Below, piece after piece: positions 31,625-40,257 of a stretch of 64,000 bases of DNA. Location of the stretch: NCBI GenBank assembly GCA_964398225.1, contig CAYNLY010000002.1, positions 19,108 to 83,107 on the forward strand, read 5' to 3'. The DNA is from CAYNLY01 sp964398225. Lineage in GTDB: Bacteria; Pseudomonadota; Zetaproteobacteria; Mariprofundales; Mariprofundaceae. The position numbers and the translations under genes are program-made. Position 1 is the first letter of the stretch. Each line of letters begins with the position of its first letter. The notes under the pieces were generated by a model, which was not told where the DNA came from, ran no database searches, and saw nothing but the letters and a program-made list of their open reading frames with translations.

Positions 31625-33169
31625 TCAGACTCCGGAATACTGGGCGTGCACCTCGCGGGCATGCATGTCCGGAAGCTTGTTCAGCGCGGCGATCAGCGCC
31701 TTGGCGCTGGCCACGATGATGTCGGTGTCCGCGCCCTGACCGTTGACGATGCGGTCGCCGTCCTGAAGCCGGACCGTGACCTCGCCCTGGGCGTCGGTGC
31801 CGGCGGTGATCGCATTGACCGCATACAGCAGCAGGCGGCCGTTGGGCTCGACCAGCGAGTTGATGGCCTTGAACGTGGCATCCACGGGGCCGTCCCCTTC
31901 CGCGGTGGCCTTGTGCAGCTGGCCGTCGATCTCGAGCTCGACCGCGGCCACCGGCGTATCGCCCGTGCCCGAGGCGACATGCAGGCTCACCAGCCGGATG
32001 CGCTCGCCCTCAACCTCGCCGTCGGTCGAGAGGATCGCCATCAGGTCCTCGTCGAAGACCTCCTTCTTCTTGTCCGCGAGCAGCTTGAAGCGTTCGAAGA
32101 CCGTATCGAGCTGCTCGCCGTCGAGCTCGATGCCAAGCTCGGCATAACGCGCCTTCAGCGCAGCCCGGCCCGAATGCTTGCCCAGCACCATCCTGCTCGT
32201 CGTCCAGCCGACCGATTCCGGCGTCATGATCTCGTAGGTCTTCTGGTGCTTCAGCACGCCATCCTGGTGAATGCCGGATTCGTGCGCGAAGGCGTTGGCG
32301 CCGACGATCGCCTTGTTCGGCTGCACCGGCATGCCGGTGATCTGGCTGACCAGCCGGGAGGTCGGGACGATCCGGGTCGTGTCGATGCCGGTGTCGATGT
32401 CGAACCGGTCCGAGCGGGTGCGGAGGATCATCACGATCTCCTCGAGCGAGGCGTTGCCGGCGCGCTCGCCCAGTCCGTTGATCGTGCATTCCACCTGCCG
32501 CGCGCCGTTAACGACGGCGGCCAGCGAGTTGGCGACGGCCAGACCCAGATCGTTGTGGCAGTGCACCGAAAAGATCGCCCTGTCCGAGTTGGGCACGCGC
32601 TCGATCAGCTCGCGGATGCGGGCGCCGAACTCGTCCGGCACCATGTAGCCGACGGTGTCGGGGATGTTGATCACGGCCGCCCCGGCATCGATCGCCGCCT
32701 CGACCACCCGGCACAGGAAGTCCATTTCCGAGCGCCCGGCGTCCTCAGCCGAGAACTCGACCTCGGGCGCAAGCGACCGGGCCAGGCGCACCGCCTCGAC
32801 CGCGCGCTCGAGCACCTCGTCCGGGCTCATCCTGAGCTTCGCTTCCATATGAATGGGGCTCGTGGCGATGAAGGTGTGGATCCGGCCCCGGTCGCCTGCG
32901 GGCGCGATCGCCTCGGCCGCGCGCTCGATGTCCTTGCGCGTGGCGCGCGCAAGCCCGGCGATTTTCGGCCCCTCGACCTCGGCGGCGATCCGCTGCACGG
33001 CCTCGAAGTCCCCGGGGCTCGCAATCGGAAAGCCAGCCTCGATGATGTCCACGCCCAGCCGCGCCAGCGCATGCGCCACCCGGAGCTTTTCCTCGATGTT
33101 CATCGAACAGCCGGGCGACTGCTCGCCGTCGCGCAGCGTCGTGTCGAAAATGTAGAGCCGCTTGGTCAT
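31625..33169 (-). CDS. leuA: 2-isopropylmalate synthase
   Basis: Commits 2-ketoisovalerate to leucine synthesis with acetyl-CoA. The 514-residue protein has the catalytic start [13 protein letters not shown], the metal-site [13 protein letters not shown], the [13 protein letters not shown] motif, HQDGVLKHQ and a complete C-terminal leucine-binding regulatory domain (roughly residues 390-514). The ATG at 33169 was chosen because GGAGGAG lies nine bases upstream and the family N-terminus begins there. It is preceded by an intrinsic terminator and a Leu-rich leader peptide, so expression should respond to charged tRNA-Leu as well as to feedback inhibition. leuB, leuC and leuD are not in the window. 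Confidence 0.96.
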   Translation of the reverse strand: MTKRLYIFDTTLRDGEQSPGCSMNIEEKLRVAHALARLGVDIIEAGFPIASPGDFEAVQRIAAEVEGPKIAGLARATRKDIERAAEAIAPAGDRGRIHTFIATSPIHMEAKLRMSPDEVLERAVEAVRLARSLAPEVEFSAEDAGRSEMDFLCRVVEAAIDAGAAVINIPDTVGYMVPDEFGARIRELIERVPNSDRAIFSVHCHNDLGLAVANSLAAVVNGARQVECTINGLGERAGNASLEEIVMILRTRSDRFDIDTGIDTTRIVPTSRLVSQITGMPVQPNKAIVGANAFAHESGIHQDGVLKHQKTYEIMTPESVGWTTSRMVLGKHSGRAALKARYAELGIELDGEQLDTVFERFKLLADKKKEVFDEDLMAILSTDGEVEGERIRLVSLHVASGTGDTPVAAVELEIDGQLHKATAEGDGPVDATFKAINSLVEPNGRLLLYAVNAITAGTDAQGEVTVRLQDGDRIVNGQGADTDIIVASAKALIAALNKLPDMHAREVHAQYSGV

Positions 33170-33197
33170 CGGATCGTCTCCTCCATCCAGGAATAAC

Positions 33198-33225
33198 AAA
33201 AAAGCCGCGGGGATCCGCCCGCGGC
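33198..33225 (-). terminator. leu attenuator (intrinsic terminator)
   Basis: On the minus strand GCCGCGGG (33218-33225) pairs perfectly with CCCGCGGC (33204-33211) across a six-base loop and is followed directly by TTTTTT (33198-33203). It stands between the leader peptide stop and the leuA ribosome site. A CCGCC segment just downstream of the leader stop could pair with GGCGG of the loop-proximal arm to form an antiterminator. Confidence 0.85.
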
Positions 33226-33250
33226 CTGCGCATCGTCCGGCGGCTTCCGG

Positions 33251-33322
33251 CTAGACGACGCCCAGGCCCGCTGCCTCAAGCAGCTTGCCGCACAGTCGAA
33301 GGCCCAGGAACCCGTCACGCAT
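33251..33322 (-). CDS. leuL: leu operon leader peptide
   Basis: A 23-codon reading frame on the minus strand, starting ATG at 33322 and ending TAG at 33251. It begins MRDGFLGLRLCGKLLEA and ends GLGVV. Six of the 23 residues are Leu (positions 6, 8, 10, 14, 15 and 20) and two are Val at the end. It precedes an intrinsic terminator and leuA, the classical layout of transcription attenuation: ribosome stalling at Leu codons would favour an antiterminator. A GCTGC/GCAGC hairpin spans the Leu14-Leu15 codons. There is no Shine-Dalgarno sequence, and the promoter places the transcription start at the ATG, so the peptide is probably translated from a leaderless end. The gene symbol follows the enteric leuL by analogy. 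Confidence 0.82.
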   Translation of the reverse strand: MRDGFLGLRLCGKLLEAAGLGVV

Positions 33323-33328
33323 GGCGCT

Positions 33329-33357
33329 ATTAGAGCAAAGGCCCGCCGGGCCGTCAA
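33329..33357 (-). promoter_or_regulatory. leu promoter
   Basis: On the minus strand TTGACG (33352-33357), a 17-base spacer and TCTAAT (33329-33334); each hexamer matches five of six consensus bases. The -10 ends 6 bases before the leader ATG, so transcription should begin at or beside that ATG. The -35 overlaps the pssA stop codon. Confidence 0.75.
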
Positions 33358-34133
33358 CGCGCGGTGGACTCCCGCTCCGCCTTGCGCCGGAGCCGGAGCC
33401 GGTGCGCCCGGAAGTTCCGCCGGCCGCGCCAGAGCGCCATCAACGGCCCGTGCAGGACGTAGGCGAGAAAGAACATGAACGGCACGCGGTAGGGATCGGC
33501 CGCGACGAGCCCGACGACCGCGATCATCGCCACGACGATGCCCGTCGACCGCCGGTGCTTGAGGTCGATGTCCTTGCCGGAAACGAACCGGACCCGGCTG
33601 ACCATGAGCCAGGATAGGAAAAACGAAACGCCGAGCCAGAGCCAGGGCTGGGGCTCGATGCCCTCCTCGGCATGGAACAGGACCGCACTGGCGATCAGCA
33701 GCGCCGACGCCGGCGTGGGCAGGCCGTTGAAGTAGCGTTTGTCCTGGGTATCAAGCTGAACGTTGAACCGCGCAAGGCGCAACGCCGCGCATGCGGCCAG
33801 AAAGAACGCGCCGAGCCAGGCGAGCTTGTGGTAGGCGTGCGGAAGCTGGGCCAGCGCCCACAGATACATCAGCACGGCCGGTGCCACGCCGAAGCTGAGC
33901 ATGTCGCACAGCGAGTCGTACTCGGCCCCGAACTCGGTTTCGGCATGGAGCAGGCGCGCCACGCGTCCGTCGAGCATGTCGAAGACGGCGGCGGCCACCA
34001 GGGCCCAGGCCGCAAGCTCGTACCTTCCCTGAATCGCGCCGATCAGCGCGTAGAATCCGGCGAACAGCCCCATCGTCGTGAACAGGCTGGGCAGGACATA
34101 AACGCCCCGGCGAACCTTGCCCCGCTCGGTCAT
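33354..34133 (-). CDS. pssA: CDP-diacylglycerol--serine O-phosphatidyltransferase
   Basis: Membrane enzyme making phosphatidylserine. The CDP-alcohol phosphotransferase motif is complete: Asp52-x2-Asp55-Gly56-x2-Ala59-Arg60-x8-Gly69-x3-Asp73-x3-Asp77. About seven hydrophobic helices fill the 259 residues, and the C-terminus is very basic (RNFRAHRLRLRRKAER). This is the Bacillus/alpha-type PssA rather than the E. coli phospholipase-D-type one. The ATG overlaps the psd stop as ATGA, so decarboxylase and synthase are made together, giving a two-gene route to phosphatidylethanolamine. Confidence 0.93.
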   Translation of the reverse strand: MTERGKVRRGVYVLPSLFTTMGLFAGFYALIGAIQGRYELAAWALVAAAVFDMLDGRVARLLHAETEFGAEYDSLCDMLSFGVAPAVLMYLWALAQLPHAYHKLAWLGAFFLAACAALRLARFNVQLDTQDKRYFNGLPTPASALLIASAVLFHAEEGIEPQPWLWLGVSFFLSWLMVSRVRFVSGKDIDLKHRRSTGIVVAMIAVVGLVAADPYRVPFMFFLAYVLHGPLMALWRGRRNFRAHRLRLRRKAERESTAR

Positions 34134-34789
34134 GAGTCCGCTCTCCGTCGGGCGAGCACCGTCCGCCCGGCGACGACGCGGTCTCCAGGCGCGACGAGAA
34201 TCTCGAAATCCTCCGGAATCTCGCAGTCAACCCTTGAGCCGAATCGGATCATGCCGATGCGCTGGCCCGCCCGCACGCGGTCGCCGACGCCCACGTAGGT
34301 CACGATGCGCCGGGCCACGAGTCCGGCGATCTGCGTGAAGGCGATGCGCGTGCCATCCTCCGTTTCCATCTCGATCCGGTTGCGCTCGTTTTCGCTGGAA
34401 GCCGTATCGAGGCTTGCGTTGACGAAGCGGCCCGGACGATAGTCCATGAACGTGATCCGGCCGGACATCGGCGCGCGGTTGACGTGCACGTCGAAAACGT
34501 TCATGAACACATCCACGCGCTTGACGCCTTCGCGTTCCTCGGCAACGACGACGCGTCCATCCGCCGGGGACAGAAACAGTCCCTCGCCCTCCGGCGGGGT
34601 TCGTTCCGGATCCCGGAAGAAGTTGATCATGAACAGCTCGAGCAGCCCGAACACCATTGCGAGCGCAGTCCAGCCCGCCAGTGCAGCGAGCACGCAGGCG
34701 GCCAGTCCCGCGGCTAGAAAAGGCCAGCCGTCCGGGGCAAGGGGCAACGCGCCGCGCGGGCGACCGGCTCGGGCTTGGGGCGAAGACAT
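34130..34789 (-). CDS. psd: phosphatidylserine decarboxylase (short form)
   Basis: Converts phosphatidylserine to phosphatidylethanolamine using a pyruvoyl group. The 219-residue protein is the short prokaryotic type. Two hydrophobic stretches (about residues 22-56) are followed by FFRDPERTPP, SPADGRV, FMNVFDVHVNRAP and the self-cleavage site Gly184-Ser185 in RFGSRVD. The ATG has no ribosome site. TTGGGC, 17 bases, TAGCCT, 6 bases, ATG suggests a leaderless start. Upstream of and coupled to pssA. Confidence 0.92.
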   Translation of the reverse strand: MSSPQARAGRPRGALPLAPDGWPFLAAGLAACVLAALAGWTALAMVFGLLELFMINFFRDPERTPPEGEGLFLSPADGRVVVAEEREGVKRVDVFMNVFDVHVNRAPMSGRITFMDYRPGRFVNASLDTASSENERNRIEMETEDGTRIAFTQIAGLVARRIVTYVGVGDRVRAGQRIGMIRFGSRVDCEIPEDFEILVAPGDRVVAGRTVLARRRADS

Positions 34790-34846
34790 GGGCGCAGGCT
34801 AGCGCCGGCAAAGTCCGAGCCCAAGCCGGAATCAAGCCGCCGGAAT

Positions 34847-34874
34847 GTGACAATCGCCCCGTTTCGACTACACT
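34847..34874 (+). promoter_or_regulatory. promoter of the cyclic-nucleotide-binding protein gene
   Basis: GTGACA (34847-34852), a 16-base spacer and TACACT (34869-34874), with the ATG 8 bases later at 34883. No Shine-Dalgarno sequence is present, so a leaderless or nearly leaderless transcript is likely. Confidence 0.5.
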
Positions 34875-34882
34875 TCCATCGT

Positions 34883-35989
34883 ATGCCGCTGAATCCTGAT
34901 GAGCTGTTTCTGGTCTACCGCGACCTGCACCGCATCTTCCCGGACGATCTGCACATTGCCCGGCCGCTGATCCGGATGCTGGAAGAGCGTGGCGATGTCC
35001 GCCATGCGCGGGACCTGGCTCTGACGATGGCCCGGCGGATGCTGGCCTCGGGGCGATCTGGGCCCGCGCTGGGCTTTCTCGAAATGTGCCGGAGGCTTGA
35101 GCATCCCGAGCGCGAGGAAATTGAGGCGCTTGCCAGCATGGCGCGCATCACCGGCACCGGACCCATCGAAATCGAGGCCGAGAACCCGCGGATGTTCACG
35201 CTGCTCGAGCCGCTGTCGGACCAGGAAGCGATGGACTTTCTCCGCCAGGGCCGGCTGATCGAGGTCCGGGAAGGCCAGGACATCGTCCGGCAGGGAGAGA
35301 TCAGCCAAACGTTCTACCTGATTCTCGAAGGGGAGATGCAGGTTCACCTGATCACCGATGCGGGACAGGATGAGAACCTGAGCATCCTCAGGCCCGGACA
35401 CTTCTTCGGCGAGTTCGCCTGCGTCTACAACCTGCCGAGAACGGCCACCGTCACGGCCCGCACGGAGGGGCTTCTGCTTGAGTTTTCCGCGCTCGCGGTC
35501 TCGCAGCTGATGCAGACCTATCCGCTGGCGAGCGAATACCTGATGCGGACGGTGCAGGCGCGAATGGTCCATTCGATGACCCACAGCCACCCCGCCTTTT
35601 CCGGACTTCCCGAGGCCGACCGCCGCTGGGTGGCCGAAGAATCGCGCGTGCGCGAATACCGCGACGGGGACCCGATCGAGGCTTGCGACGACAGCTGCTG
35701 CGTGATCCTCTATGGCGGCGCCGTCGCGCGCAGGTCCCATGAGAAAGGGCACCTCGAGTGCGAACTGGAGCCGGGCGACATGTTCGGCGGCGCCTCCCGC
35801 TATCTGCGCCTGCCTCCCAACACCGAACTCCGGGCAAAAGGGCATACGCTCATCTGCAGGATTCCCGGCCATGTTTTCGAATCCCTGATGAATGCCTATG
35901 CGGGCCTCGAGCAGTGGGTGCAGCCGCACGGAGAAGCGCGGCACCAGAGGCTTTCGATTCCGCTCGAGGAATGGGATCTCGACGCCTAG
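34883..35989 (+). CDS. tandem cyclic-nucleotide-binding-domain protein
   Basis: A 368-residue soluble protein. Residues 1-90 are helical, with TPR-like character. Residues 105-225 form a cyclic-nucleotide-binding fold whose phosphate cassette keeps FGE (175-177) and Arg186 (PRTATV), so it could bind cAMP or cGMP. Residues 235-350 form a second, degenerate copy: its cassette reads DMFGGASRYLRLP and lacks the Glu and Arg. No DNA-binding, kinase or channel domain follows. It may act as a sensor that works through a partner protein. The ATG at 34883 is preceded by a good promoter and no ribosome site. It is a monocistronic unit, convergent with the beta-barrel gene. Confidence 0.8.
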   Translation: MPLNPDELFLVYRDLHRIFPDDLHIARPLIRMLEERGDVRHARDLALTMARRMLASGRSGPALGFLEMCRRLEHPEREEIEALASMARITGTGPIEIEAENPRMFTLLEPLSDQEAMDFLRQGRLIEVREGQDIVRQGEISQTFYLILEGEMQVHLITDAGQDENLSILRPGHFFGEFACVYNLPRTATVTARTEGLLLEFSALAVSQLMQTYPLASEYLMRTVQARMVHSMTHSHPAFSGLPEADRRWVAEESRVREYRDGDPIEACDDSCCVILYGGAVARRSHEKGHLECELEPGDMFGGASRYLRLPPNTELRAKGHTLICRIPGHVFESLMNAYAGLEQWVQPHGEARHQRLSIPLEEWDLDA

Positions 35990-35999
35990 TTCCCGCCGC

Positions 36000-37127
36000 T
36001 CAGAAATAGGCGTCCAGGCGCAATCCCGCCACCGGCCGGAAGCCGCGCAGTTCGCTTCCTTTTCGCCCCCCGCCCAGCTGAAACAGGGCGGTCAGATCCA
36101 GATCCTGAAGCGCGGACCAGCGCAGGCTTGCGGCACCGAACCAGGCGCCCGGCCGGGCCATGCGGATGGCCGTCAAATCGAGCCGCAGCAGGGGCGTGAG
36201 ATCGTAGCCCGCAAGCACAGCAAGCTGATGCCGGCTTGCGCCCCCGATCCGGTCCCGATACGCCGCTGCGGGGGCCACGGGCGCGGCCATTCCGTCGTAG
36301 AAGTATTCGGCGGCCAGATACAGTCCGGCCGGCGCCCAGGAAGGCGCCCAGGTGTAGTCGATGCCGGCCACCCACTGGCCCAGATTCCGGCCGGCCTGCC
36401 TGGACTGCATGCCCTCGATCCGGATGCCCGCATCGCCCAGGTTGCGCGTCAGATCCAGCCCCAGCACCCGCTCGCTGCCGACCGTGCCCACCATCAGCGC
36501 AAGATCGGTGCCGGCGAGCGTGTCCTGCCAGCGCAGCACCTCGCGCCGCGGCGCCGCATGCCGGGCCCTGCCCGGCGCTACCACGGCCTCGACCGATCCG
36601 TATTCGCGATACAGCCACGCGGCCCGCAGCGCATCCACGCCCAGCTTCCAGTCCGGCTCAATCGCGGTGGGAAGAACCGGATTGAAACGGTCGGTCGGAT
36701 TCCAGACCCGGCCCGAGCCCCAGGCGATGCGCTGACGGCCCAGGATGATCCGGATGCGGTGATCGTCGTATCCCACCAGCCCGCGATACAGTCGATGCGA
36801 CCATTGATGCCGCCTTCCCGCGTTCAGCTCCGCATGGGCATCCAGCCAGGCCGGCTCGGGCGCGGCAAGCAGCCTGCGCACCACCGGATCTTCGGCCGCG
36901 GCACCCCACAGCAGCGCGTGTTCGTAGACCCACTTCGTGAACCAGGCCCGATGCCAGGCCTTGAGTCCCAGCCGGGCACGCATGAGATCCGTGACGCCCC
37001 GCCGCCCGCGGCTGTCCACGCTCGAGGTGACAAGGTTCTCGATCGACGCGCTTGGCTGCCATTCAGCTGCCGGCGCCGCGCCGGCCACAAACATCCATGC
37101 CGCAGCCAGCGCCAGCGCGCGCCGCAT
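36000..37127 (-). CDS. outer-membrane beta-barrel protein of an ABC/LolA-like cluster
   Basis: A 375-residue exported protein. Residues 1-21 are a signal peptide ending near APAAE. The rest alternates short amphipathic strands with polar turns, contains GRQRIAWGSGRVWNPTDRFNP (a WG-x-G-x6-P-T-D type motif seen in DUF1302/alginate-export-like porins) and ends in Tyr-Phe, the usual terminal aromatic of outer-membrane barrels. Its ATG shares one base with the stop of the ABC ATPase (TGATG), so it is translated as the last gene of the lipB-LolA-like-permease-permease-ATPase run. Probably the outer-membrane end of that export or lipid-transfer system; substrate unknown. Confidence 0.72.
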   Translation of the reverse strand: MRRALALAAAWMFVAGAAPAAEWQPSASIENLVTSSVDSRGRRGVTDLMRARLGLKAWHRAWFTKWVYEHALLWGAAAEDPVVRRLLAAPEPAWLDAHAELNAGRRHQWSHRLYRGLVGYDDHRIRIILGRQRIAWGSGRVWNPTDRFNPVLPTAIEPDWKLGVDALRAAWLYREYGSVEAVVAPGRARHAAPRREVLRWQDTLAGTDLALMVGTVGSERVLGLDLTRNLGDAGIRIEGMQSRQAGRNLGQWVAGIDYTWAPSWAPAGLYLAAEYFYDGMAAPVAPAAAYRDRIGGASRHQLAVLAGYDLTPLLRLDLTAIRMARPGAWFGAASLRWSALQDLDLTALFQLGGGRKGSELRGFRPVAGLRLDAYF

Positions 37128-37819
37128 CAGTCGCGCCGCTCCACCGATTGCACGCGTCCGTCCTCCATCCGGACCAGCGTGCGCGCCGAAGCGATCACGG
37201 CCGGATCGTGCGAGGCGATCACGAAGCTCGTCCCCTGTTCTTTGTTGAGCCGCCGCATCAGCGCGATCAGGTCGGCGCCGGTCTGCGAATCGAGGTTGGC
37301 GGTGGGCTCATCGGCAAGCACGAGCGCGGGCTCGGCGGCGAGCGCCCGGGCCACGGCGACGCGCTGCTGCTGGCCTCCGGACATCTGATCCGGGCGCCGG
37401 TCCTCCAGCCCCCGGAGTCCCACATCGGCAAGCCACCGGTCCGCGATCTCAAGGCGCCGGCGCTTCGGAACACCCCGAAGCTGAAGCACGTAGGCCACGT
37501 TCTCGCGCGCGCTGAGCACCCGGATCAGGTTGTAGGCCTGAAAGATGAAGCCCACACGATGCAGGCGGAACCGGGCCCGATCGGCATCGCTCATCGCCGC
37601 CAGATCGCGTCCGGCAACGATGAGCCGGCCCTCATCGGGCCGATCCAGCGCGCCGAACATGTTGAGCAGCGTGGTCTTGCCCGATCCTGAGCGGCCGGCG
37701 ACCACGACGAACTCGCCGCGGAAAAGCTCGAGGTCCACCGCATCCAGCGCCCGCACCCGCGCCCCGCCGCTGGCGTAGATCCTGGTCAGTCCCTCGGCCC
37801 GAATCAGCGGTTCTTCCAT
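37127..37819 (-). CDS. ABC transporter ATP-binding protein, LolD/MacB type
   Basis: A 230-residue ATPase. The Walker A motif is GRSGSGKTT (residues 42-50), the signature is MSGGQQQR, Walker B is ALVLADEPTANLD and the switch His is in IASHDP. Spacing and sequence match the LolD/MacB/FtsE group, which drives FtsX-type permeases in mechanotransmission rather than through-membrane pumping. It directly follows two FtsX-type permeases (zero-base gap), so it presumably forms a heterodimeric permease complex with them. Confidence 0.92.
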   Translation of the reverse strand: MEEPLIRAEGLTRIYASGGARVRALDAVDLELFRGEFVVVAGRSGSGKTTLLNMFGALDRPDEGRLIVAGRDLAAMSDADRARFRLHRVGFIFQAYNLIRVLSARENVAYVLQLRGVPKRRRLEIADRWLADVGLRGLEDRRPDQMSGGQQQRVAVARALAAEPALVLADEPTANLDSQTGADLIALMRRLNKEQGTSFVIASHDPAVIASARTLVRMEDGRVQSVERRD

Positions 37820-39055
37820 CTACAGACTCCTTAACGCGGCCGCGGGCTCCATCCTTGAGGCGCGCAGCGCAGGCCAGAGCCCCGCAAGCAGCGCGCCGAC
37901 AAGCGTGGCCAGCACGATGCGGCCAAGGCTCTCGGCCTGAAGCATCGGATGCACGACCGGCTCCATGTACATGAACGAAAAGGCCTCGGCAAAGCGGCTC
38001 AGGTCGATGCCGTTTCGTGCAAACGCCAGCGAAAGCGAGGCTCCCAGACCCAGGCCCGCGACCGCTCCGAACGCAACCAGAATCACGGTTTCCCAGACGA
38101 CCATCAGAAACAGCCGCCCCCGGGTGGCGCCCAGCGCGCGCATCAGCCCGAACTCCCGCGTCCGCTCATGCAGGCTCATCAGCATCGTGTTGAGCACCTC
38201 GGCAAGCACGATCACGATGACGATCGCCAGCACGATCCAGGTGTAGGCGTCGGCGAACTCGGCCCATTGCTGGGCCATCGGATCGATCTCGTACCAGGTG
38301 AGCACTTCAAGCCCCCGATCCGCAAACAGCTCGCGCAACTGGCGGGCCAGGCTTCCCACGCGCTCGAAGTCCCGAATGCGGAGCGCGAGATCGGTCACCC
38401 CGGCGCCGATGCCCAGCCATTGCTGCGCCATGCCGATCGGCACCAGCACCAACGCATCGTCCATCTCCATCACACCCGAGTGCAGGATGCCCCGAACCCG
38501 GAACATCTCGGAAACGATCTCCCCGCCGGGACCTGCCGACATCACGACCAGCTTGTCGCCAAGCTCCACGTCGAGGCGCTCGGCAAGCCCCTGCCCGATG
38601 ACCGCGTCGTGCCGGTCGGCGGGCGCAAGCCAGCGCCCCCGCTTGAGAAAGCCCGCCAGCCTGCTCAGCCGGCGCTCGGCCTCGGGTTCCACGCCGTAGA
38701 TCCAGGCGCCGGCGTTTCCATTTGCGGAGCTTGCCAGGCCTGAGGCCCGGATGCGCGGCGCGACCACCTCGATCTCGGGAAACGCCTCAAGCCGCGCAAC
38801 GACCGGTGCCGGATCCTCGATGTGCTGTGCGATCCGGCGCGTCTGTTCGAAGCCCGCGGCATGAATCTGGATGTGGCCGGTCAGCGTGAGCGCGAAGTTC
38901 GTCTTGATCTGCTGGAGCCAGCCGTCGTCCAGTGCGGAAAGAAACACCAGCGCGCCGATGCCCGTCGCCAGCCCCGCCGAGGTCAGCAGCGTCCGGACCG
39001 GATGCAGCCACAGATTGCGCCATCCCAGCTTCAGGTAGATGCCCGGATCAGACAT
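37820..39055 (-). CDS. FtsX/LolC-type ABC permease (second)
   Basis: A 411-residue permease. One N-terminal helix (about residues 20-42), a periplasmic MacB-PCD-like domain (about 45-270) and three C-terminal helices (about 275-400) give the LolC/LolE/MacB topology. The FtsX-type coupling motif is visible in REFGLMRALGATRGRLF. It overlaps the upstream permease gene by 8 bases and abuts the ATPase gene. It resembles LolC/LolE but has no dedicated LolA-hook segment that I can recognise, so true lipoprotein release is not established. Confidence 0.88.
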   Translation of the reverse strand: MSDPGIYLKLGWRNLWLHPVRTLLTSAGLATGIGALVFLSALDDGWLQQIKTNFALTLTGHIQIHAAGFEQTRRIAQHIEDPAPVVARLEAFPEIEVVAPRIRASGLASSANGNAGAWIYGVEPEAERRLSRLAGFLKRGRWLAPADRHDAVIGQGLAERLDVELGDKLVVMSAGPGGEIVSEMFRVRGILHSGVMEMDDALVLVPIGMAQQWLGIGAGVTDLALRIRDFERVGSLARQLRELFADRGLEVLTWYEIDPMAQQWAEFADAYTWIVLAIVIVIVLAEVLNTMLMSLHERTREFGLMRALGATRGRLFLMVVWETVILVAFGAVAGLGLGASLSLAFARNGIDLSRFAEAFSFMYMEPVVHPMLQAESLGRIVLATLVGALLAGLWPALRASRMEPAAALRSL

Positions 39056-40253
39056 GACGGATCGCCTCCACAGGCTCGAGGCGCGCCGCTTTCGCCGCAG
39101 GCCAGATGCCGGCCAGCCAGGCCGCGAGCAATACGGCCGCGCAGGTGATGGCCAGGTGATCGGTATCGATCTCGGTGTGAATCACGGGCTCGATGTAGAA
39201 TCGCGTGATCGTGTCCATCTGCCGGCTCAGATCGATCCCGGCCTCGCCGAAGTAGTGAACGAGCAACAGTCCCGCCGCGGTCCCCAGCGCCATGCCGGCA
39301 AGCCCCAGCAGCGAGGACTCGGTCAGCACCATCGCGAACAGCCGGGCGGGCGAGGCGCCGAGCGCCATCATCACCCCGAATTCGTGGATGCGATCGAGCA
39401 TGCTCATCATCACGGTGTTCGCGATCCCGGCGGCCACGATCACCAGCACGACGGACAGAAAAATGTAGTAGAACCCGTTTTCCAGCAGCACCCACTGCTT
39501 CATCATCGGATACATGTCGTACCAGCGGAGCACCTCGTAGCGGCCGTCAAGCCGGTGCGCAAGCCAGGCCGTTTCCTCCTCCAGCCGCTTTTCATCAAGG
39601 GGCACGACGAACTCGTGCACCCGGCCCTCCATCGCCAGCATCCGCTGGAGAAACCGCAGCGGCACGACCGCAAGCCCCCGGTCGATGCCCATCTCTCCGC
39701 TGGCGATGATCCCGACGAGCCTCAGCTTTTCCGCCGCCAGCGCTCCGAAGCGGTCCTCGGTCAGGAGCACGAGCTCATCGCCGACCTTCAGGCCGAGATT
39801 GCGCGCGGTTGTCCGACCCAGCACGCATTCGGCCGCATCGGCATCGCGCAGAAACCGGCCGCGGTCCACCTTCGCGGCAAGCCGCGTGACCCGGGACTCC
39901 GCCACCGGATCGATCCCGAGCGCGATCAGACCCTCGCTGGTTTCTTCCCCCGCGGCGAGCGCAAAGGTTCGAACCCGCTCCGACCACACCAGCCCCCGCC
40001 CGGCCAGCATCGCCCGAACCCGCGCGGGCTCGGGCACCGTGCGCTCCAGCTTTGGATGGCGGAAGAAATCGCGGGCATGGATTTGCAGGCTTCCGACAAT
40101 GACCTCCTGGAGATTACGCATCATCGTGTTGTGCACGCCGTCGTTGAAACCCCAGAGAAACAGCAGCGAACCCAGCCCCACCGCCACCGCGGCCACCGTG
40201 ATCAGGCTTCGCCGCCAGTTGCGCAGCACGTTGCGCCAGGCCAGCGCGAACAC
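39048..40253 (-). CDS. FtsX/LolC-type ABC permease (first)
   Basis: A 401-residue permease paralogous to its neighbour. The start MFALAWRNVLRNWRRSL is the family N-terminus. It has one helix, a large periplasmic domain (about 45-265), then three helices with the coupling motif HEFGVMMALGASPARLF. The start codon is GTG, four bases after the stop of the LolA-like gene. Together with the next permease it would form a heterodimer, as in LolCE. Both sit between a LolA-like periplasmic protein and the ATPase. Confidence 0.88.
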   Translation of the reverse strand: MFALAWRNVLRNWRRSLITVAAVAVGLGSLLFLWGFNDGVHNTMMRNLQEVIVGSLQIHARDFFRHPKLERTVPEPARVRAMLAGRGLVWSERVRTFALAAGEETSEGLIALGIDPVAESRVTRLAAKVDRGRFLRDADAAECVLGRTTARNLGLKVGDELVLLTEDRFGALAAEKLRLVGIIASGEMGIDRGLAVVPLRFLQRMLAMEGRVHEFVVPLDEKRLEEETAWLAHRLDGRYEVLRWYDMYPMMKQWVLLENGFYYIFLSVVLVIVAAGIANTVMMSMLDRIHEFGVMMALGASPARLFAMVLTESSLLGLAGMALGTAAGLLLVHYFGEAGIDLSRQMDTITRFYIEPVIHTEIDTDHLAITCAAVLLAAWLAGIWPAAKAARLEPVEAIRHV

Positions 40254-40257
40254 CGTG

